64,000 nt of DNA from Streptomyces sp. Ag109_O5-1 (GCF_003814875.1 NZ_RKQF01000001.1:11284001-11348000); one strand, 5' to 3'; counted from the first letter of the stretch, positions 35,180 through 44,830 are shown. Translations and numbers: made by a program. The notes: a model not told the origin generated them from the letters alone.

Positions 35180-36886
35180 TTAGTGCTCGGTGGCGGTGAG
35201 GGCGGCCAGTTCGCGGTTGACGGCAGCCTGGTGCGCTTCGGCGTCGATGCGTGCTTTCTTCGGGTTCCAGCGGCCTGCCATCACGAAGACGAACGGCAGG
35301 AAGAGTGCTTGGCCGGCGACGCAGATCCACCACCAGTCGCGCCATTGGCCGGGGCCGTTCTTCGTTGCTTTCTGGACGTCGGCGCCGTATTTCTGCAGTA
35401 CCTCGAGCTGCGGCGCCGCCTTGTGCACGACGGCGAGGTCCTTCGTGCCGACTTCTTGGACGGCGCGGGCGCTCAACGCGGGTGGGACGGTGGTGGGGGT
35501 GTACTTGTTCAGTTCGGCGAAGAGCTGCGGGTGCGCGTTGATGACGGCGAGTGCGGGTGCCGCCTGTGCCGAGGCGGCCTTGACCTCGGCGCCGTGTTCC
35601 ACGAGCGGGGTCGCGGAGGTGACCAGTACCGGGATGAAGGCTGCGGAGACGGCCACCACGATGCGCACCGTCCAGCCCCACACCGCCAGACCTGCCGCGG
35701 TCGCCGCCGGGTTGTGCTTCTCGACCGTCTCGGTGAAGCTCGCCATCCAGGGCGCGTAGGCGATGCCGCTGAAGACGCCGATGCCGACGAACAGCCAGGC
35801 GAAGGTGTAGTAGCCGGTCGTCAGGTGGGTGGCGCGGGTGGCGAAGATCGCGGTCATCGCGGCGGAGCCGACCGCGCCGGCGATCATGAAGGGCTTGCGC
35901 ACCTTCAGCCGGTCCGAGAGCAGGCCGGCCAGGACCAGGGCGATGGCGTTCGCCGCCCAGTACCAGTTGGCCAGTGCGTTGGTGCGCTGCTCGCTGTAGC
36001 CGAAGACGGTCGCGAAGTAGACGACGAAGTTGCCGACCGCCGCGTAGTACAGCAGCAGGAACACGGCGATGGCGAAGGCCGAGCCCAGCACGTCCAGGCG
36101 CATCATCTGCCGCCACTCGCCACGGCGTAGCGCCTCGGTGTCCAGCCCCTTGGCGCGCGCCTCGACCAGCGCCCGGTCCCGCAGCGTCACCATGATCTGG
36201 TCGCGCAGCGCCGGGGACAGCTCGCGCAGCGCGAAGAGTGCGGCGATGAAGACGACGAACCCGGCGATCGCCGAATAGCGCAGTTCGTCCTGCCAGGTGG
36301 CGCTGCCGAGGGTGTTGCTGGTGACGGTGGTGACCACCAGGGAGCCGATGACCGGGCCCATCGTCCAGTACCCCATCGCGGTGGCCCGGCCGAGCTGCGG
36401 GGAGAAGTCCCTGATCAGTGCGGGGGTGGCGACCAGCACGATGCCCTCGATGAAGCTGACGAGCGCGAAGAGCACCAGATAGGCGGTCTTGTCGGCCGCG
36501 TTCGGCAGTCCGAAGAAGACCAGCAGCGCGGCGATCAGCAGCCCGTAGACCACCAGATTCGCCCGGCCCCAGCGGTCCGCCAGACCGGCCACGAGCGAGG
36601 CGAAGGCCCCGATCGCGTTGCCGATCACCGAGACCCAGATGAAGTAGCGGTACGTCATGCCGAAGTGCGTGATGATCGATGTCGCCACCGCGTACTGGAT
36701 GTACAGCATGTAGTACAGGACGACAGTGGTGACGACCACGATCGCGAGATACGCCATACGGCGGCCGGTGGGCGGGTAGTCCGCAAGTTCACGGCGGTAC
36801 AGCCGGGTCAGCGGGGTGCGGGCATTCGCGGCGGGCGCATCGGGCGCGGGTCTGTCGGCGTCGAACGGCGTCGTGGCGGCGGGCAT
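35180..36886 (-). CDS. MFS transporter, long form
   Basis: A 568-residue MFS protein. The first helix is LAIVVVTTVVLYYMLYIQYA. The loop 2-3 motif is VAGLADRWGRANLVVYG. FTETVEKHNPAATAAG between helices 10 and 11 resembles metabolite:proton symporters. About 130 extra residues (EVKAASAQAAPALAVINAHP, FAELNKYTPTTVPPALSARA and on) form a loop between helices 11 and 12, probably exposed outside the membrane. The start is set by GGGAGGAG. A perfect palindrome 96 bp upstream is probably the site of a regulator that is not encoded here. Confidence 0.9.
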   Translation of the reverse strand: MPAATTPFDADRPAPDAPAANARTPLTRLYRRELADYPPTGRRMAYLAIVVVTTVVLYYMLYIQYAVATSIITHFGMTYRYFIWVSVIGNAIGAFASLVAGLADRWGRANLVVYGLLIAALLVFFGLPNAADKTAYLVLFALVSFIEGIVLVATPALIRDFSPQLGRATAMGYWTMGPVIGSLVVTTVTSNTLGSATWQDELRYSAIAGFVVFIAALFALRELSPALRDQIMVTLRDRALVEARAKGLDTEALRRGEWRQMMRLDVLGSAFAIAVFLLLYYAAVGNFVVYFATVFGYSEQRTNALANWYWAANAIALVLAGLLSDRLKVRKPFMIAGAVGSAAMTAIFATRATHLTTGYYTFAWLFVGIGVFSGIAYAPWMASFTETVEKHNPAATAAGLAVWGWTVRIVVAVSAAFIPVLVTSATPLVEHGAEVKAASAQAAPALAVINAHPQLFAELNKYTPTTVPPALSARAVQEVGTKDLAVVHKAAPQLEVLQKYGADVQKATKNGPGQWRDWWWICVAGQALFLPFVFVMAGRWNPKKARIDAEAHQAAVNRELAALTATEH

Positions 36887-36981
36887 ACGGCTCCTCCCAG
36901 GGATCACCGGAAACCGGGTGCCTGCGTCGGTGGGACTGGGGTGCGAGGCGGCCCGGCTCCGGGAGCGTGGCCAGAGGCTAG

Positions 36982-36997
36982 TACCGACTAGTCGGTA
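36982..36997. promoter_or_regulatory. Perfect 16-bp palindrome upstream of the MFS gene
   Basis: TACCGACTAGTCGGTA is fully symmetric and of the type bound by TetR-family proteins. It is unrelated to the GTGATGGGAC sites of the nearby TetR gene, so another regulator is implied. Confidence 0.7.
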
Positions 36998-37739
36998 TGC
37001 CTAGGGGTCTGCATGAGGTCGTTCACTCGGTTCATCCCCGGCCGCTGAAGGTGCGAGTGCCGAACTGTCATCCATCCTGTTCAGCTGCTGACCGGCGATG
37101 AATCGAATCCCGCCGCCTGCCAGGCGGGGCAGGCGCCGCCGTGTCGTGATGATCGGCTGTGCTACCGCGCGCGGCCTGCTCCGCCTTCACGGACACGGTC
37201 TTCTTGATGCGCGTGCTGCCGTCGGCGCACAGCAAACAGCAGTTGCTGACCTGGGAGCGTCCGCTGTGGGAGGAGCGGGAGCGGGGGAGCGTCGTACCGC
37301 CCGGGGTCGCCTGTCGTGCCCGTCGCCGCGGCTTTCGGGGCGGCTGTCGTCCGCGCGCGGCACCCGATCGCGGGCATGTGCGCGGGCGACAACCGCGGCA
37401 ACGTCCGCACAGTGCAAGGCAGTTCGCGCCCGCAGCGCGTGCACGGTCCCAGCGGGCGGGTGTGCCTGCCGTGCCATTTCTGGCACCGCCGGCAGCGGCC
37501 CGAACTGAACTCGAGCGTCCAGGCCCCGCAAGCACGGCAGGCCCCATGCGCCGCCGGCACGGTGCGAGGCGCCGTCCGCGTGCTGCTGTCATGGACGGTC
37601 TGTCCATGCTGTTTGCCGGCCGGTGGCCCGGAACTTGATCACGTGACCATGAACTGGACCGCGATGTCCGGGCAGTGGGGCTGAAGAGCCGCGGTCACGC
37701 GGTCTGGTCGGGGTCGGACCGGTCGATCACAATATCGGC
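36998..37739. other. Gene-poor stretch with a Cys-rich relic
   Basis: About 740 bp between the MFS promoter and the Trypco1 gene. On the minus strand at about 37430..37560 the frame CRACGAWTLEFSSGRCRRCQ followed by PLGPCTRCGRELP has CxxC pairs like a zinc ribbon, possibly the N-terminus of an integrase-like protein. It is not followed by a matching domain. No other gene is seen. Confidence 0.4.
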
Positions 37740-38129
37740 GTGTCCACAGTGATTGACGGCGAGTTCGACGACGGTACGGCCGTGAGGTTCATGCTCACCG
37801 GTCCACCGGCCGTCGCGGTCGCGAGCGACGAGTCCGATGATCTCCCTGAAGGCATGGTCAAGGCCGTTCCCGTGGCGGCGGGTGGTGGTGCCGGGGCTGC
37901 GGTCGCCGGGTTCACGGAGGGGGCGTTACGGCGGGTGCTCAAGCCGCTGGGGCCGTTGCTGCGGGGGGTGCACGACGCTGTGCGGGCCGTACCGGAGCCA
38001 CCCGGTGAGCTGAGTGTGACTTTCGGGGTCCAGGTGGGACAGGACCTCAAACTGGGCATCGTGGGCGGGACCGGGCAGGCGCACCTCACCGTGACCGCCA
38101 GCTGGAAACCGACAACCGGCGCGGAGTGA
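37740..38129 (+). CDS. Trypco1 (trypsin-co-occurring) protein
   Basis: A 129-residue protein from GTG. It begins with a beta-rich part (VIDGEFDDGTAVRFMLTGPP) and ends LSVTFGVQVGQDLKLGIVGG-TGQAHLTVTASW, a small sandwich-like domain found next to trypsin-like proteases in actinomycete conflict gene clusters (annotated as CU044_2847 or Trypco1). The central RRVLKPLGPLLRGVHDAVRA helix may contact the protease. It is the first gene of the unit and ends 3 bp before the next start, so the two are co-translated. It may act as a regulator or a co-factor of the protease (inference). Confidence 0.85.
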   Translation: MSTVIDGEFDDGTAVRFMLTGPPAVAVASDESDDLPEGMVKAVPVAAGGGAGAAVAGFTEGALRRVLKPLGPLLRGVHDAVRAVPEPPGELSVTFGVQVGQDLKLGIVGGTGQAHLTVTASWKPTTGAE

Positions 38130-38132
38130 GGC

Positions 38133-40391
38133 GTGGGCTGGTTCAGAGCGGTGGGGGTGGCGACGGGCGGGGAGCTGGGGCCTCGGGTCGCCTCGGTACG
38201 CCGGACTGCCGACGGCAAATCGGCGGGAGCGGCCGTGGTCCTCGGCATCGATACCGTGCTGACCTGTGCCCATGTCGTCAACGACGCGCTGGGCAGGCCT
38301 ATGTTCGAGACGCGGACGCCGGGCCTCGACGAGGTGCCTGTCGCGCTGTGGGGACCCCGCAAGACCGATCTCTACCCCGCTCGGGTGGTGCACTGGGTCG
38401 CGCCCCGGACCCGTGACGGCGGGCCCGTCCGGGGTGGCGGGGGCGAATGGCTGGGTGACCTCGCCGTGCTGCGGGTCGACGCGCCGCCTGGCGTGATCCC
38501 CGCGCCGGAGCCGTGTGCCGCCATGGTGCCCGGCCAGCGGGTGCGCGCCTGGCACGGCAGTGGTCAGGGGGCGACCTTCGCCGACCTGGAAGTCGCCGCC
38601 CTCGACGGCCCGTTCGGCTACCTCGACGGCAAGGCTACCGGGATGGCTGTCGGCCCCGGCTACAGCGGAGGCCCCCTGTGGTGGGAGGAGGACGGCGCCG
38701 GTGCGGTCGTAGGACTGGTCGCCGCGGCCTATCTGCCGCAGAGGGACGGATGCGGTAGCCCGCTGCCGTTCACCCCGCAGCAGCCGATTCGGCGCAGCTG
38801 GTGCATCCCGTGGCAGCGGGTCGAGGCTGAGCTGGGCCCGCTGGGCGCCCTCGACGGGCTCGGCTTCCAGCTCAGCGACCCGGACGATCCAGCGTACGGA
38901 ATGCTCGTGACGGCGATCGAGAACGCGCTGCCGTCGAAGTACACGCTCGGCGACACCGCACGGCAGCTGGCCCACGCGTGCGGTGTGGGACCGGGCAGCC
39001 CCGTCGCCCCGCCCGCGGTCGAGGAGTTCGCGGCATTCCTCCTCACCCATCCACGGGCCCTGGCCGCCTTCACCGAGATCCTGCGCAACCGGGACGCCCG
39101 CGCTGCCGACCGGGTCCTGGTCGCCGGACAGCTCTCGCCCACTCCTCTGCTGCTCTCCCCGCGCGAACACCTCCGGCTGCACCAGCTACTGCGCAAGGTC
39201 GACCGGCCGGTCCTCGCCCGGTTCCCCGAGGCGGTGCGCGAGGCCACGAAGCGGGTCGCCGTGCCCCGTGACGGCGGCAGCCTCGACGTCGTCCTCGACC
39301 GGCTGGAGACGCTGTCGGGGGACGGCCACTCCGCGGACGGCGGCCCGCGGGTGCCGGTCCTGCTGCGGGTCGTCGAGTACGTCGCCGCCCTCTGCCCCGC
39401 GCCCCGGCAGGCGGAGCTGCGCCTGTGGTCGGACGGGGTCGCCGGGCGGCTCGGCATCCCGCTCGCGGCTCTGCGCGAACGCCGCTCGGACGCCCAGGAC
39501 TGGGCCCGGATGCTGCGTGGCGGGACCCGGCGGGTGCGGGTTCTCGCCTGGATCACCAGGGCCGGGCGCGGCCGGTACCGGCTGCGCATCTGGTGCGACG
39601 AGGGCACCGGGCCGCGCCAGGTGTCGGCCGACAGCTCCGGCAGTTACTCCGCCTCGGAGGCGGCCCGCGAACTCCTGCGCGTCCTGGAGACCCTCGCGCC
39701 GGCCGTCGCGGACGGCGGACGACCGCTGGTGGAGGTGCTCGTGGACCGCGCCGACCTCAACCTCCCGGTCGACGAGTGGGCCGCGCAGGCCCCCGGCGAG
39801 ATCGTGCCGGGGGTGCTAGGGGTGGAGTTCCCCCTGGTGGTGCACTGCCCGGAGCTGCTGCGCCGGCACGAACGGTTCCTGCCCGACTGGCGTGAGCGAT
39901 GGCGGCAGCTCGACTCGGGCGAGACCCTGGTCGTCTCCGACCCCGCCCAGGATCCCCACCAGATCTACTACGAGCTGATGGGCAGACTCGACACCGTACG
40001 GGTCTCCGTGGACGTGCCGGCGGGCCCGCGCGACGCGATCGTGCAGGTCTGTCTCGCCGTGGGCATACCGGTGGTGGTGTGGGACCGGGGCGCCGACGCG
40101 TCAGCGTCCGAGGCGTCGGTCCCCGAAGCGTCGGTCTCCGACGCGTCAACGTCGGGGGCGTCCACGGCGTCTTCTCCCATGACCTCCGCTTCGGTCTCGC
40201 CCTCGTCGCACGTCGTACGGCACATGGCGGAGGTAGCCACCCGTGAACTGCCCGACGGGGTACGTGTCTACCGGGCCAACGCCCGCGGCAGCCGCGCCCC
40301 CGAGTTCCCCGGGCGTCCGGTCCTCGCCTGGGCGGACGCCGACCGTGCCGTGCCCCGACTGCACCTGACCGAACCCCAGGAGAACGCATGA
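38133..40391 (+). CDS. Trypsin-like protease fused to VMAP (vWA-MoxR-associated) domains
   Basis: A 752-residue protein. Residues 10-230 are a trypsin-like serine protease with His47 (LTCAHVVND), Asp109 (WLGDLAVLRV) and Ser178 (GPGYSGGPLWW). Residues 250-340 look like an effector-associated adaptor domain (ENALPSKYTLGDTARQLAHA). Residues about 340-745 are VMAP-like, including PLVEVLVDRADLNLPVDEWA and EIVPGVLGVEFPLVVHCPEL. A Ser/Ala-rich stretch lies at about 650-690. No signal peptide, so it acts in the cytoplasm. In the predicted system the ATPase-regulated complex would release the protease on stress or invasion (inference). Confidence 0.9.
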   Translation: MGWFRAVGVATGGELGPRVASVRRTADGKSAGAAVVLGIDTVLTCAHVVNDALGRPMFETRTPGLDEVPVALWGPRKTDLYPARVVHWVAPRTRDGGPVRGGGGEWLGDLAVLRVDAPPGVIPAPEPCAAMVPGQRVRAWHGSGQGATFADLEVAALDGPFGYLDGKATGMAVGPGYSGGPLWWEEDGAGAVVGLVAAAYLPQRDGCGSPLPFTPQQPIRRSWCIPWQRVEAELGPLGALDGLGFQLSDPDDPAYGMLVTAIENALPSKYTLGDTARQLAHACGVGPGSPVAPPAVEEFAAFLLTHPRALAAFTEILRNRDARAADRVLVAGQLSPTPLLLSPREHLRLHQLLRKVDRPVLARFPEAVREATKRVAVPRDGGSLDVVLDRLETLSGDGHSADGGPRVPVLLRVVEYVAALCPAPRQAELRLWSDGVAGRLGIPLAALRERRSDAQDWARMLRGGTRRVRVLAWITRAGRGRYRLRIWCDEGTGPRQVSADSSGSYSASEAARELLRVLETLAPAVADGGRPLVEVLVDRADLNLPVDEWAAQAPGEIVPGVLGVEFPLVVHCPELLRRHERFLPDWRERWRQLDSGETLVVSDPAQDPHQIYYELMGRLDTVRVSVDVPAGPRDAIVQVCLAVGIPVVVWDRGADASASEASVPEASVSDASTSGASTASSPMTSASVSPSSHVVRHMAEVATRELPDGVRVYRANARGSRAPEFPGRPVLAWADADRAVPRLHLTEPQENA

Positions 40392-41362
40392 CCTCCGCAC
40401 ACGAGGCAGACGAGGCATACGGGACCGACGCGGACTGGCGCCTGTTCCGCGGCGACGGCGTGCCCCGCCCCGTGGCCCTGCCCTCCGCCCCGCCCTGGCG
40501 CCGCTTCAGCCCCGCACCGGCCGTCCGCCCGGAGCTGCCGTACCTGATCGAGCCGCGCCACGCCGACGTGGTCAACGCCGCACTCCATCTGCGGCGCCCG
40601 CTGCTCGTCACCGGCACTGCGGGCACCGGCAAGTCCTCGCTCGCCCGTGCCGTCGCCCACGAACTCCGGCTGGGCGATCTGCTGCGCTGGTCCATCAACA
40701 GCCGTTCCACCGTGCGTGAGGCGCTCTACCAGTACGATGCGATCGGCCGCCTGCGCGAGACCACCCTCAGCCGCGACCGGGGCGAACACGAACCGTCCAT
40801 AGGCACGTTCATCCGGCTCGGCCCGCTCGGCACCGCCCTGGTGCCGTCCGCCACGCCGCGCGCCCTGCTCGTCGACGAGATGGACAAGGGCGACGTCGAC
40901 CTGCCCAACGACCTGCTCACCGTGTTCGAGGAGGGCTACTTCGACATCCCCGAACTCACCCGCCTGCCCGCCGACATGGCCGAGATCGAGGTACAGACCG
41001 CCGATCACCGTGGCACGGTGACGGTGCGTCAAGGCAGGATCCAGTGCCAGGAGTTCCCGGTCGTCGTCATCACCAGCAACGGCGAACGGGACTTCCCGCC
41101 CGCCTTCCTGCGCCGCTGTGTCCGCCTCGACCTGCCGGTGCCCGACGAGACCCGGCTGCGCGCCATCGTCACCGCCCACCTCGGCGAGGAGGCGCTGCGC
41201 GACGCGGACGACCTGATCGAGGCCTTCCTGCGGCGCCGCGCCCCCGGCGAACTCGCCACCGACCAGCTTCTCAACGCCGTGTTCCTGCGCACCGGCGGCG
41301 TCGACCTGGACGCGGAGGGCCTGCTGGACGCCGTACTGCACCAGCTCACCGGGTCTCTGTGA
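40388..41362 (+). CDS. MoxR-type AAA+ ATPase
   Basis: A 324-residue ATPase whose ATG overlaps the previous stop (ATGA). Walker A is GTAGTGKS (76-83), Walker B is LLVDEMDK (160-167), sensor 1 is VVITSNGERDF and an arginine finger follows in PAFLRRCVRLDLP. MoxR proteins act as chaperones that remodel vWA-containing partners. Here the partner would be the large protein encoded next and the protease upstream. All key residues are present, so this is the active NTPase of the system. Confidence 0.93.
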   Translation: MTSAHEADEAYGTDADWRLFRGDGVPRPVALPSAPPWRRFSPAPAVRPELPYLIEPRHADVVNAALHLRRPLLVTGTAGTGKSSLARAVAHELRLGDLLRWSINSRSTVREALYQYDAIGRLRETTLSRDRGEHEPSIGTFIRLGPLGTALVPSATPRALLVDEMDKGDVDLPNDLLTVFEEGYFDIPELTRLPADMAEIEVQTADHRGTVTVRQGRIQCQEFPVVVITSNGERDFPPAFLRRCVRLDLPVPDETRLRAIVTAHLGEEALRDADDLIEAFLRRRAPGELATDQLLNAVFLRTGGVDLDAEGLLDAVLHQLTGSL

Positions 41363-41372
41363 GGAGGGTCTG

Positions 41373-44300
41373 ATGCCAGGGGGAGGCGCGAGGCTTGCCG
41401 AGGCGCTGCGGGTGCTGTCGGCCACGGGCCATGAACTTGACGCCGACCAGGTGCTCGACGTGCTCTGGCTGGCCCGGCGGCTGCCCGCCGGAGCCGCGTC
41501 CGCGCTCAACATCCCCGCGCCCGCCGGGCATCCGAGCGTCGAGCAGCCGCCCGCCCCTGGCACGGACCGGCCCGAGCCCGACGTGCCCGCACCGGATCCC
41601 GGTGACCCCGGCCTGCCCGACCTCACCTCCCCCTCCCTCTATGCGGCGGCCCGCCAGACACCCACCGCGGTGCCCGACATCAGAACGCGGCGCGGCCCCG
41701 AACCCGGCCGGGCCATGCCGGTCCGGGTCCCCGAGGACAAGGCCCTCGCCGCCGAACTCGAACTCGGTCGCGCCTTACGGCCGTTGCGCCGACGCCGGGC
41801 CAGCCCGCACCGGCTGGAGATCGACGAGGAACACACCGCCGCCGAACTCGCCGAGACCCGGCTGCCCGACGTGGTGCAGCGACCCGTGCAGGAGCGCTGG
41901 CTTCATCTGATGCTTCTCGTCGACGACGGACTGTCCATGCTGCTGTGGCACCGCCTCGGCGCGGAACTGCGTACCCTGCTCGAACGGCTCGGCGCCTTCG
42001 CCACCACCCGGGTGCTCGGCCTCGACACCCGCGACGCCCACCAACCCCGCCTGCACGCACGCCCGTTCGGGCCGGACAGCGCCCCCGTGCCGCTCAGCGC
42101 GGTCGTCGACCCCTCGGGCCACACCCTCGTGCTCGTCGTCAGCGACGGCATGGGTGCCGCCTGGCGCAGCGGAGCCCTGCACCGGCTGCTGACCGGGTGG
42201 GCGTCCCGCGGCCCCACCGCCCTGCTGCACACCCTGCCACCCGACCTGTGGGACGGCTCCGGCATCCACGCCGAACGTTGGCAGGTCACCACCCGCCGTA
42301 TCGGCGGCGCCAACACCTCCTGGGACATCGCCGACCCGGTGCTCCCCGCCGATCTCGCCGCCTTCAACGGCGCACCGGTGCCGGTCCTGGAGCCAACCCC
42401 CGGCTCGCTGCGCGACTGGTCCAGGCTGCTCGCCTCACCGGGAACCACTTGCTCGCTGCCGCTGCTGGCCCGCCCGGGCAGGACCCCGGGATCCGGCACC
42501 GTCCCCGGTCCGGTCGACCCTCAACACTTCCGGGACGCGGCGACCCCGGAGGCATACCGCCTCGCCGCGCATCTGGCGGCCGTCTCACCGCTCACGGTGC
42601 CCGTGATGCGGCTCGTCCAGACGGCCGTCCCGTGGCAGGCCCGCACCTCGCACCTCGCGGAGGTCTTCCTCGGCGGTCTGCTGCGCCCGCACCCCGCGCC
42701 GGTCCCCGGCCCCCTGCACGCCAAGCACCAGGTCTTCGACTTCACCGATTCCTCCCGGCTGGTCCTCCTCGACGCCGTCCCGCAGGCCGAACTCCTGCGC
42801 ACCAGCCAGCGGATCGGACAACGCCTGGAACAACTCGTGGGCAACTCACCCGACTTCCCCGCCTGGCTCGCCCACCCGGAGGGCCCGGCCCAACTGCCGG
42901 GCACCCACCGCCCGTTCACCAGCATCGAGCGACGGCTCCTCACCCGGTTCGGGGTGTCCTTCGACCGGGAGACAGCAGGCCTCGACGTGGGCCCGGACCA
43001 GGGCGGCGGCGGGGACGGCTGGGGGCCGCTCACCGAGAGCGACCCGAGAAGGCTGGGCCCGTACCGGCTGCTACGACGGCGGCGACTGCGCCGTACGGTG
43101 GAGTACGACGGCGTCGACGCGCAGGGCGTCCGGGCCATGGTGCGCGCCCCGCGCCCCGGTCCCGCGGGCGACCAGGCCCACACACTGGAGGCGGAGGCGC
43201 TGCACCGGCTCGGCGGAAAGTACGCGCCCACCCTGCTCGGCCACGGCCTGCACGACGATCCGCCCTGGGTGGCGACGGCCCCCGTCGTGGAGACCGGCAC
43301 CGCCACGCCCTCCCCGCCCCTGCGGCTCGCGGAGATCTTCAACACGGCCCACGCGGAGGGCCACGCGCCCTTCGACAAGATCACCGCCCTGGTCGTGGGC
43401 TGGCATCTGGCGAGCGCTGTGGCACTGTGCCATCTGCACGGAATCGTGCCCGGGGACCTGAACGCCGAGAACTTCTTCGTCCTGCGGCGCTCGGTGGTGC
43501 TCGGCGAACTCTCCGACTGCGCCGTCGACGGCCGCTACCCGGGTGCGGGCATCCCACCGGCCGTCGAAGACAACGTGCGTGCGCTGGGTGAGCTGCTCCA
43601 GCTCGTCAGCAGCAAGCCGGGCTGGGAGCTGCCGGGCCGTCCCGAGGGCATGCACCTGTGGCAGGGCGATACCTGGAACCAGCTCAGGGGGCTCGTTGTG
43701 CGCTGTCTGGAACCAGACCCGGCAGCGCGTCCCGCCGCGGGGGACATCGCCGACACGCTGGCCCGGTACATCGCCCAGTCCCGCGTGGAAGACACCGTCA
43801 CCCCACCGTCCCCGACCCCCGCCCACCCCACCGAACGGATCCCCCTCACCGAGCCGCGCCCCGCCCCCGCCGCCGAACTTCCCTTCCGGCTGCCCCGGTT
43901 CGGCATCGCCCGTCAGGAGGCGGAGGCCCGGATCGCCCGGCTGCGCGCGCCCCTGCGCCACGGCAGGCGGCTCACCCTGGTCGGTGCCCACAGCTACAGC
44001 GGCAGGTCCACCACGACGATGGTGCTCGGCTCGCTGCTCGCCGCCGTCAGAGGCAACCCGGTGCTCGCCCTCGACGGCGCGTCGCACGAGGGAGCCCTCG
44101 CCGACTTCCTCACCGACCGCAACCCGGCCACCGTGCGCGATCTCGCCGGCCTGCCCGTCGACTCGCCGTACCAGGCGGTCCGCGCGCTCACCACCGCGCT
44201 GCCCTCCGGCCTCGAAGTGGCGGCCCACCCCCAGGGCCACGTCAGCCCGAACTTCGTGCACGCGCAAGCGTACGAGCACATCCTGACCCGTACCGAGCCC

Positions 44301-44681
44301 TACTACTCGTACGTCCTCACCGACTGGGCGCCGCAGCAGCTCGGCGCGTCGGCGGACACCGTCCTGGACCTGACCGACCGGCTGGTCCTGTGCTGCGGTA
44401 TCTCGGACTTCGCCCTCGCCTACGCGGCACGGATGCTCGCGGGGCTGCGGGACGCCCGCCGATGGCGGCTGGCCGACGAGGCGCTCGTGGTGGTCACGGA
44501 GGTGGAGGGGCCCACGGCGCGCCGGGTGCCGGCCGGCCTCGCCCGCCGGCTCGGAGTCATGCCCGACCAGGTGGTGGCCGTGCCCTTCGACAAGTACCTG
44601 AGCGCCGGCCGGTTCAGAGAACTGGCCCGGGTACGGACCCAGACCCTTGCCGCGTTCCTCGACCTGGCCGAGCGGGCCTAG
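41373..44681 (+). CDS. SAV_2336-like protein: vWA-like, pseudokinase-like and degenerate P-loop regions
   Basis: A 1102-residue cytoplasmic protein starting after GAGGAGGG. The N-terminal 120 residues hold a helical SAV_2336-type domain. WLHLMLLVDDGLSMLLWHRL (about 175-195) is a vWA-like strand with a poor MIDAS (DDGLS). Around residues 540-790 a kinase-like fold appears: YRLLRRRRLRRTVEYDGVDA and HGIVPGDLNAENFFVLRRSV, where the catalytic-loop Asp and Asn remain but DFG does not. Residues 860-1095 resemble a ParA/MinD P-loop (LTLVGAHSYSGRSTTTMVLG), lacking both Walker lysines. It looks like a sensor or scaffold. Confidence 0.82.
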   Translation: MPGGGARLAEALRVLSATGHELDADQVLDVLWLARRLPAGAASALNIPAPAGHPSVEQPPAPGTDRPEPDVPAPDPGDPGLPDLTSPSLYAAARQTPTAVPDIRTRRGPEPGRAMPVRVPEDKALAAELELGRALRPLRRRRASPHRLEIDEEHTAAELAETRLPDVVQRPVQERWLHLMLLVDDGLSMLLWHRLGAELRTLLERLGAFATTRVLGLDTRDAHQPRLHARPFGPDSAPVPLSAVVDPSGHTLVLVVSDGMGAAWRSGALHRLLTGWASRGPTALLHTLPPDLWDGSGIHAERWQVTTRRIGGANTSWDIADPVLPADLAAFNGAPVPVLEPTPGSLRDWSRLLASPGTTCSLPLLARPGRTPGSGTVPGPVDPQHFRDAATPEAYRLAAHLAAVSPLTVPVMRLVQTAVPWQARTSHLAEVFLGGLLRPHPAPVPGPLHAKHQVFDFTDSSRLVLLDAVPQAELLRTSQRIGQRLEQLVGNSPDFPAWLAHPEGPAQLPGTHRPFTSIERRLLTRFGVSFDRETAGLDVGPDQGGGGDGWGPLTESDPRRLGPYRLLRRRRLRRTVEYDGVDAQGVRAMVRAPRPGPAGDQAHTLEAEALHRLGGKYAPTLLGHGLHDDPPWVATAPVVETGTATPSPPLRLAEIFNTAHAEGHAPFDKITALVVGWHLASAVALCHLHGIVPGDLNAENFFVLRRSVVLGELSDCAVDGRYPGAGIPPAVEDNVRALGELLQLVSSKPGWELPGRPEGMHLWQGDTWNQLRGLVVRCLEPDPAARPAAGDIADTLARYIAQSRVEDTVTPPSPTPAHPTERIPLTEPRPAPAAELPFRLPRFGIARQEAEARIARLRAPLRHGRRLTLVGAHSYSGRSTTTMVLGSLLAAVRGNPVLALDGASHEGALADFLTDRNPATVRDLAGLPVDSPYQAVRALTTALPSGLEVAAHPQGHVSPNFVHAQAYEHILTRTEPYYSYVLTDWAPQQLGASADTVLDLTDRLVLCCGISDFALAYAARMLAGLRDARRWRLADEALVVVTEVEGPTARRVPAGLARRLGVMPDQVVAVPFDKYLSAGRFRELARVRTQTLAAFLDLAERA

Positions 44682-44777
44682 CACTCCAGTCGAACTTCAC
44701 CATTCCCGCTGGTCAGAGCCATAGTTTCAAGCCTGGCGGCATGACGGCCGAGCAGGGGCGGGGCCGGGCTGTGCATC

Positions 44778-44830
44778 GTGGGTGTGGGTGTGGGTGTGGG
44801 TGTGGGTGTGGGTGCGGGTGCGGGTGCGGT
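44778..44830. repeat. Hexanucleotide tandem repeat (GGGTGT)n then (GGGTGC)n
   Basis: About eight units of a 6-bp repeat, first GGGTGT and then GGGTGC, in non-coding sequence after the VMAP-type cluster. One strand is G-rich with runs of three G every six bases, which could fold as a G-quadruplex. Confidence 0.8.

Noticed and set aside
43071..44684. 537-codon minus-strand frame opposite the SAV_2336-like gene
   Set aside because: Gly/Arg/Val-rich shadow of a gene with clear coding signals on the plus strand.
44778..44830. CRISPR array
   Set aside because: The repeat unit is 6 bp without spacers, and no cas genes are present.
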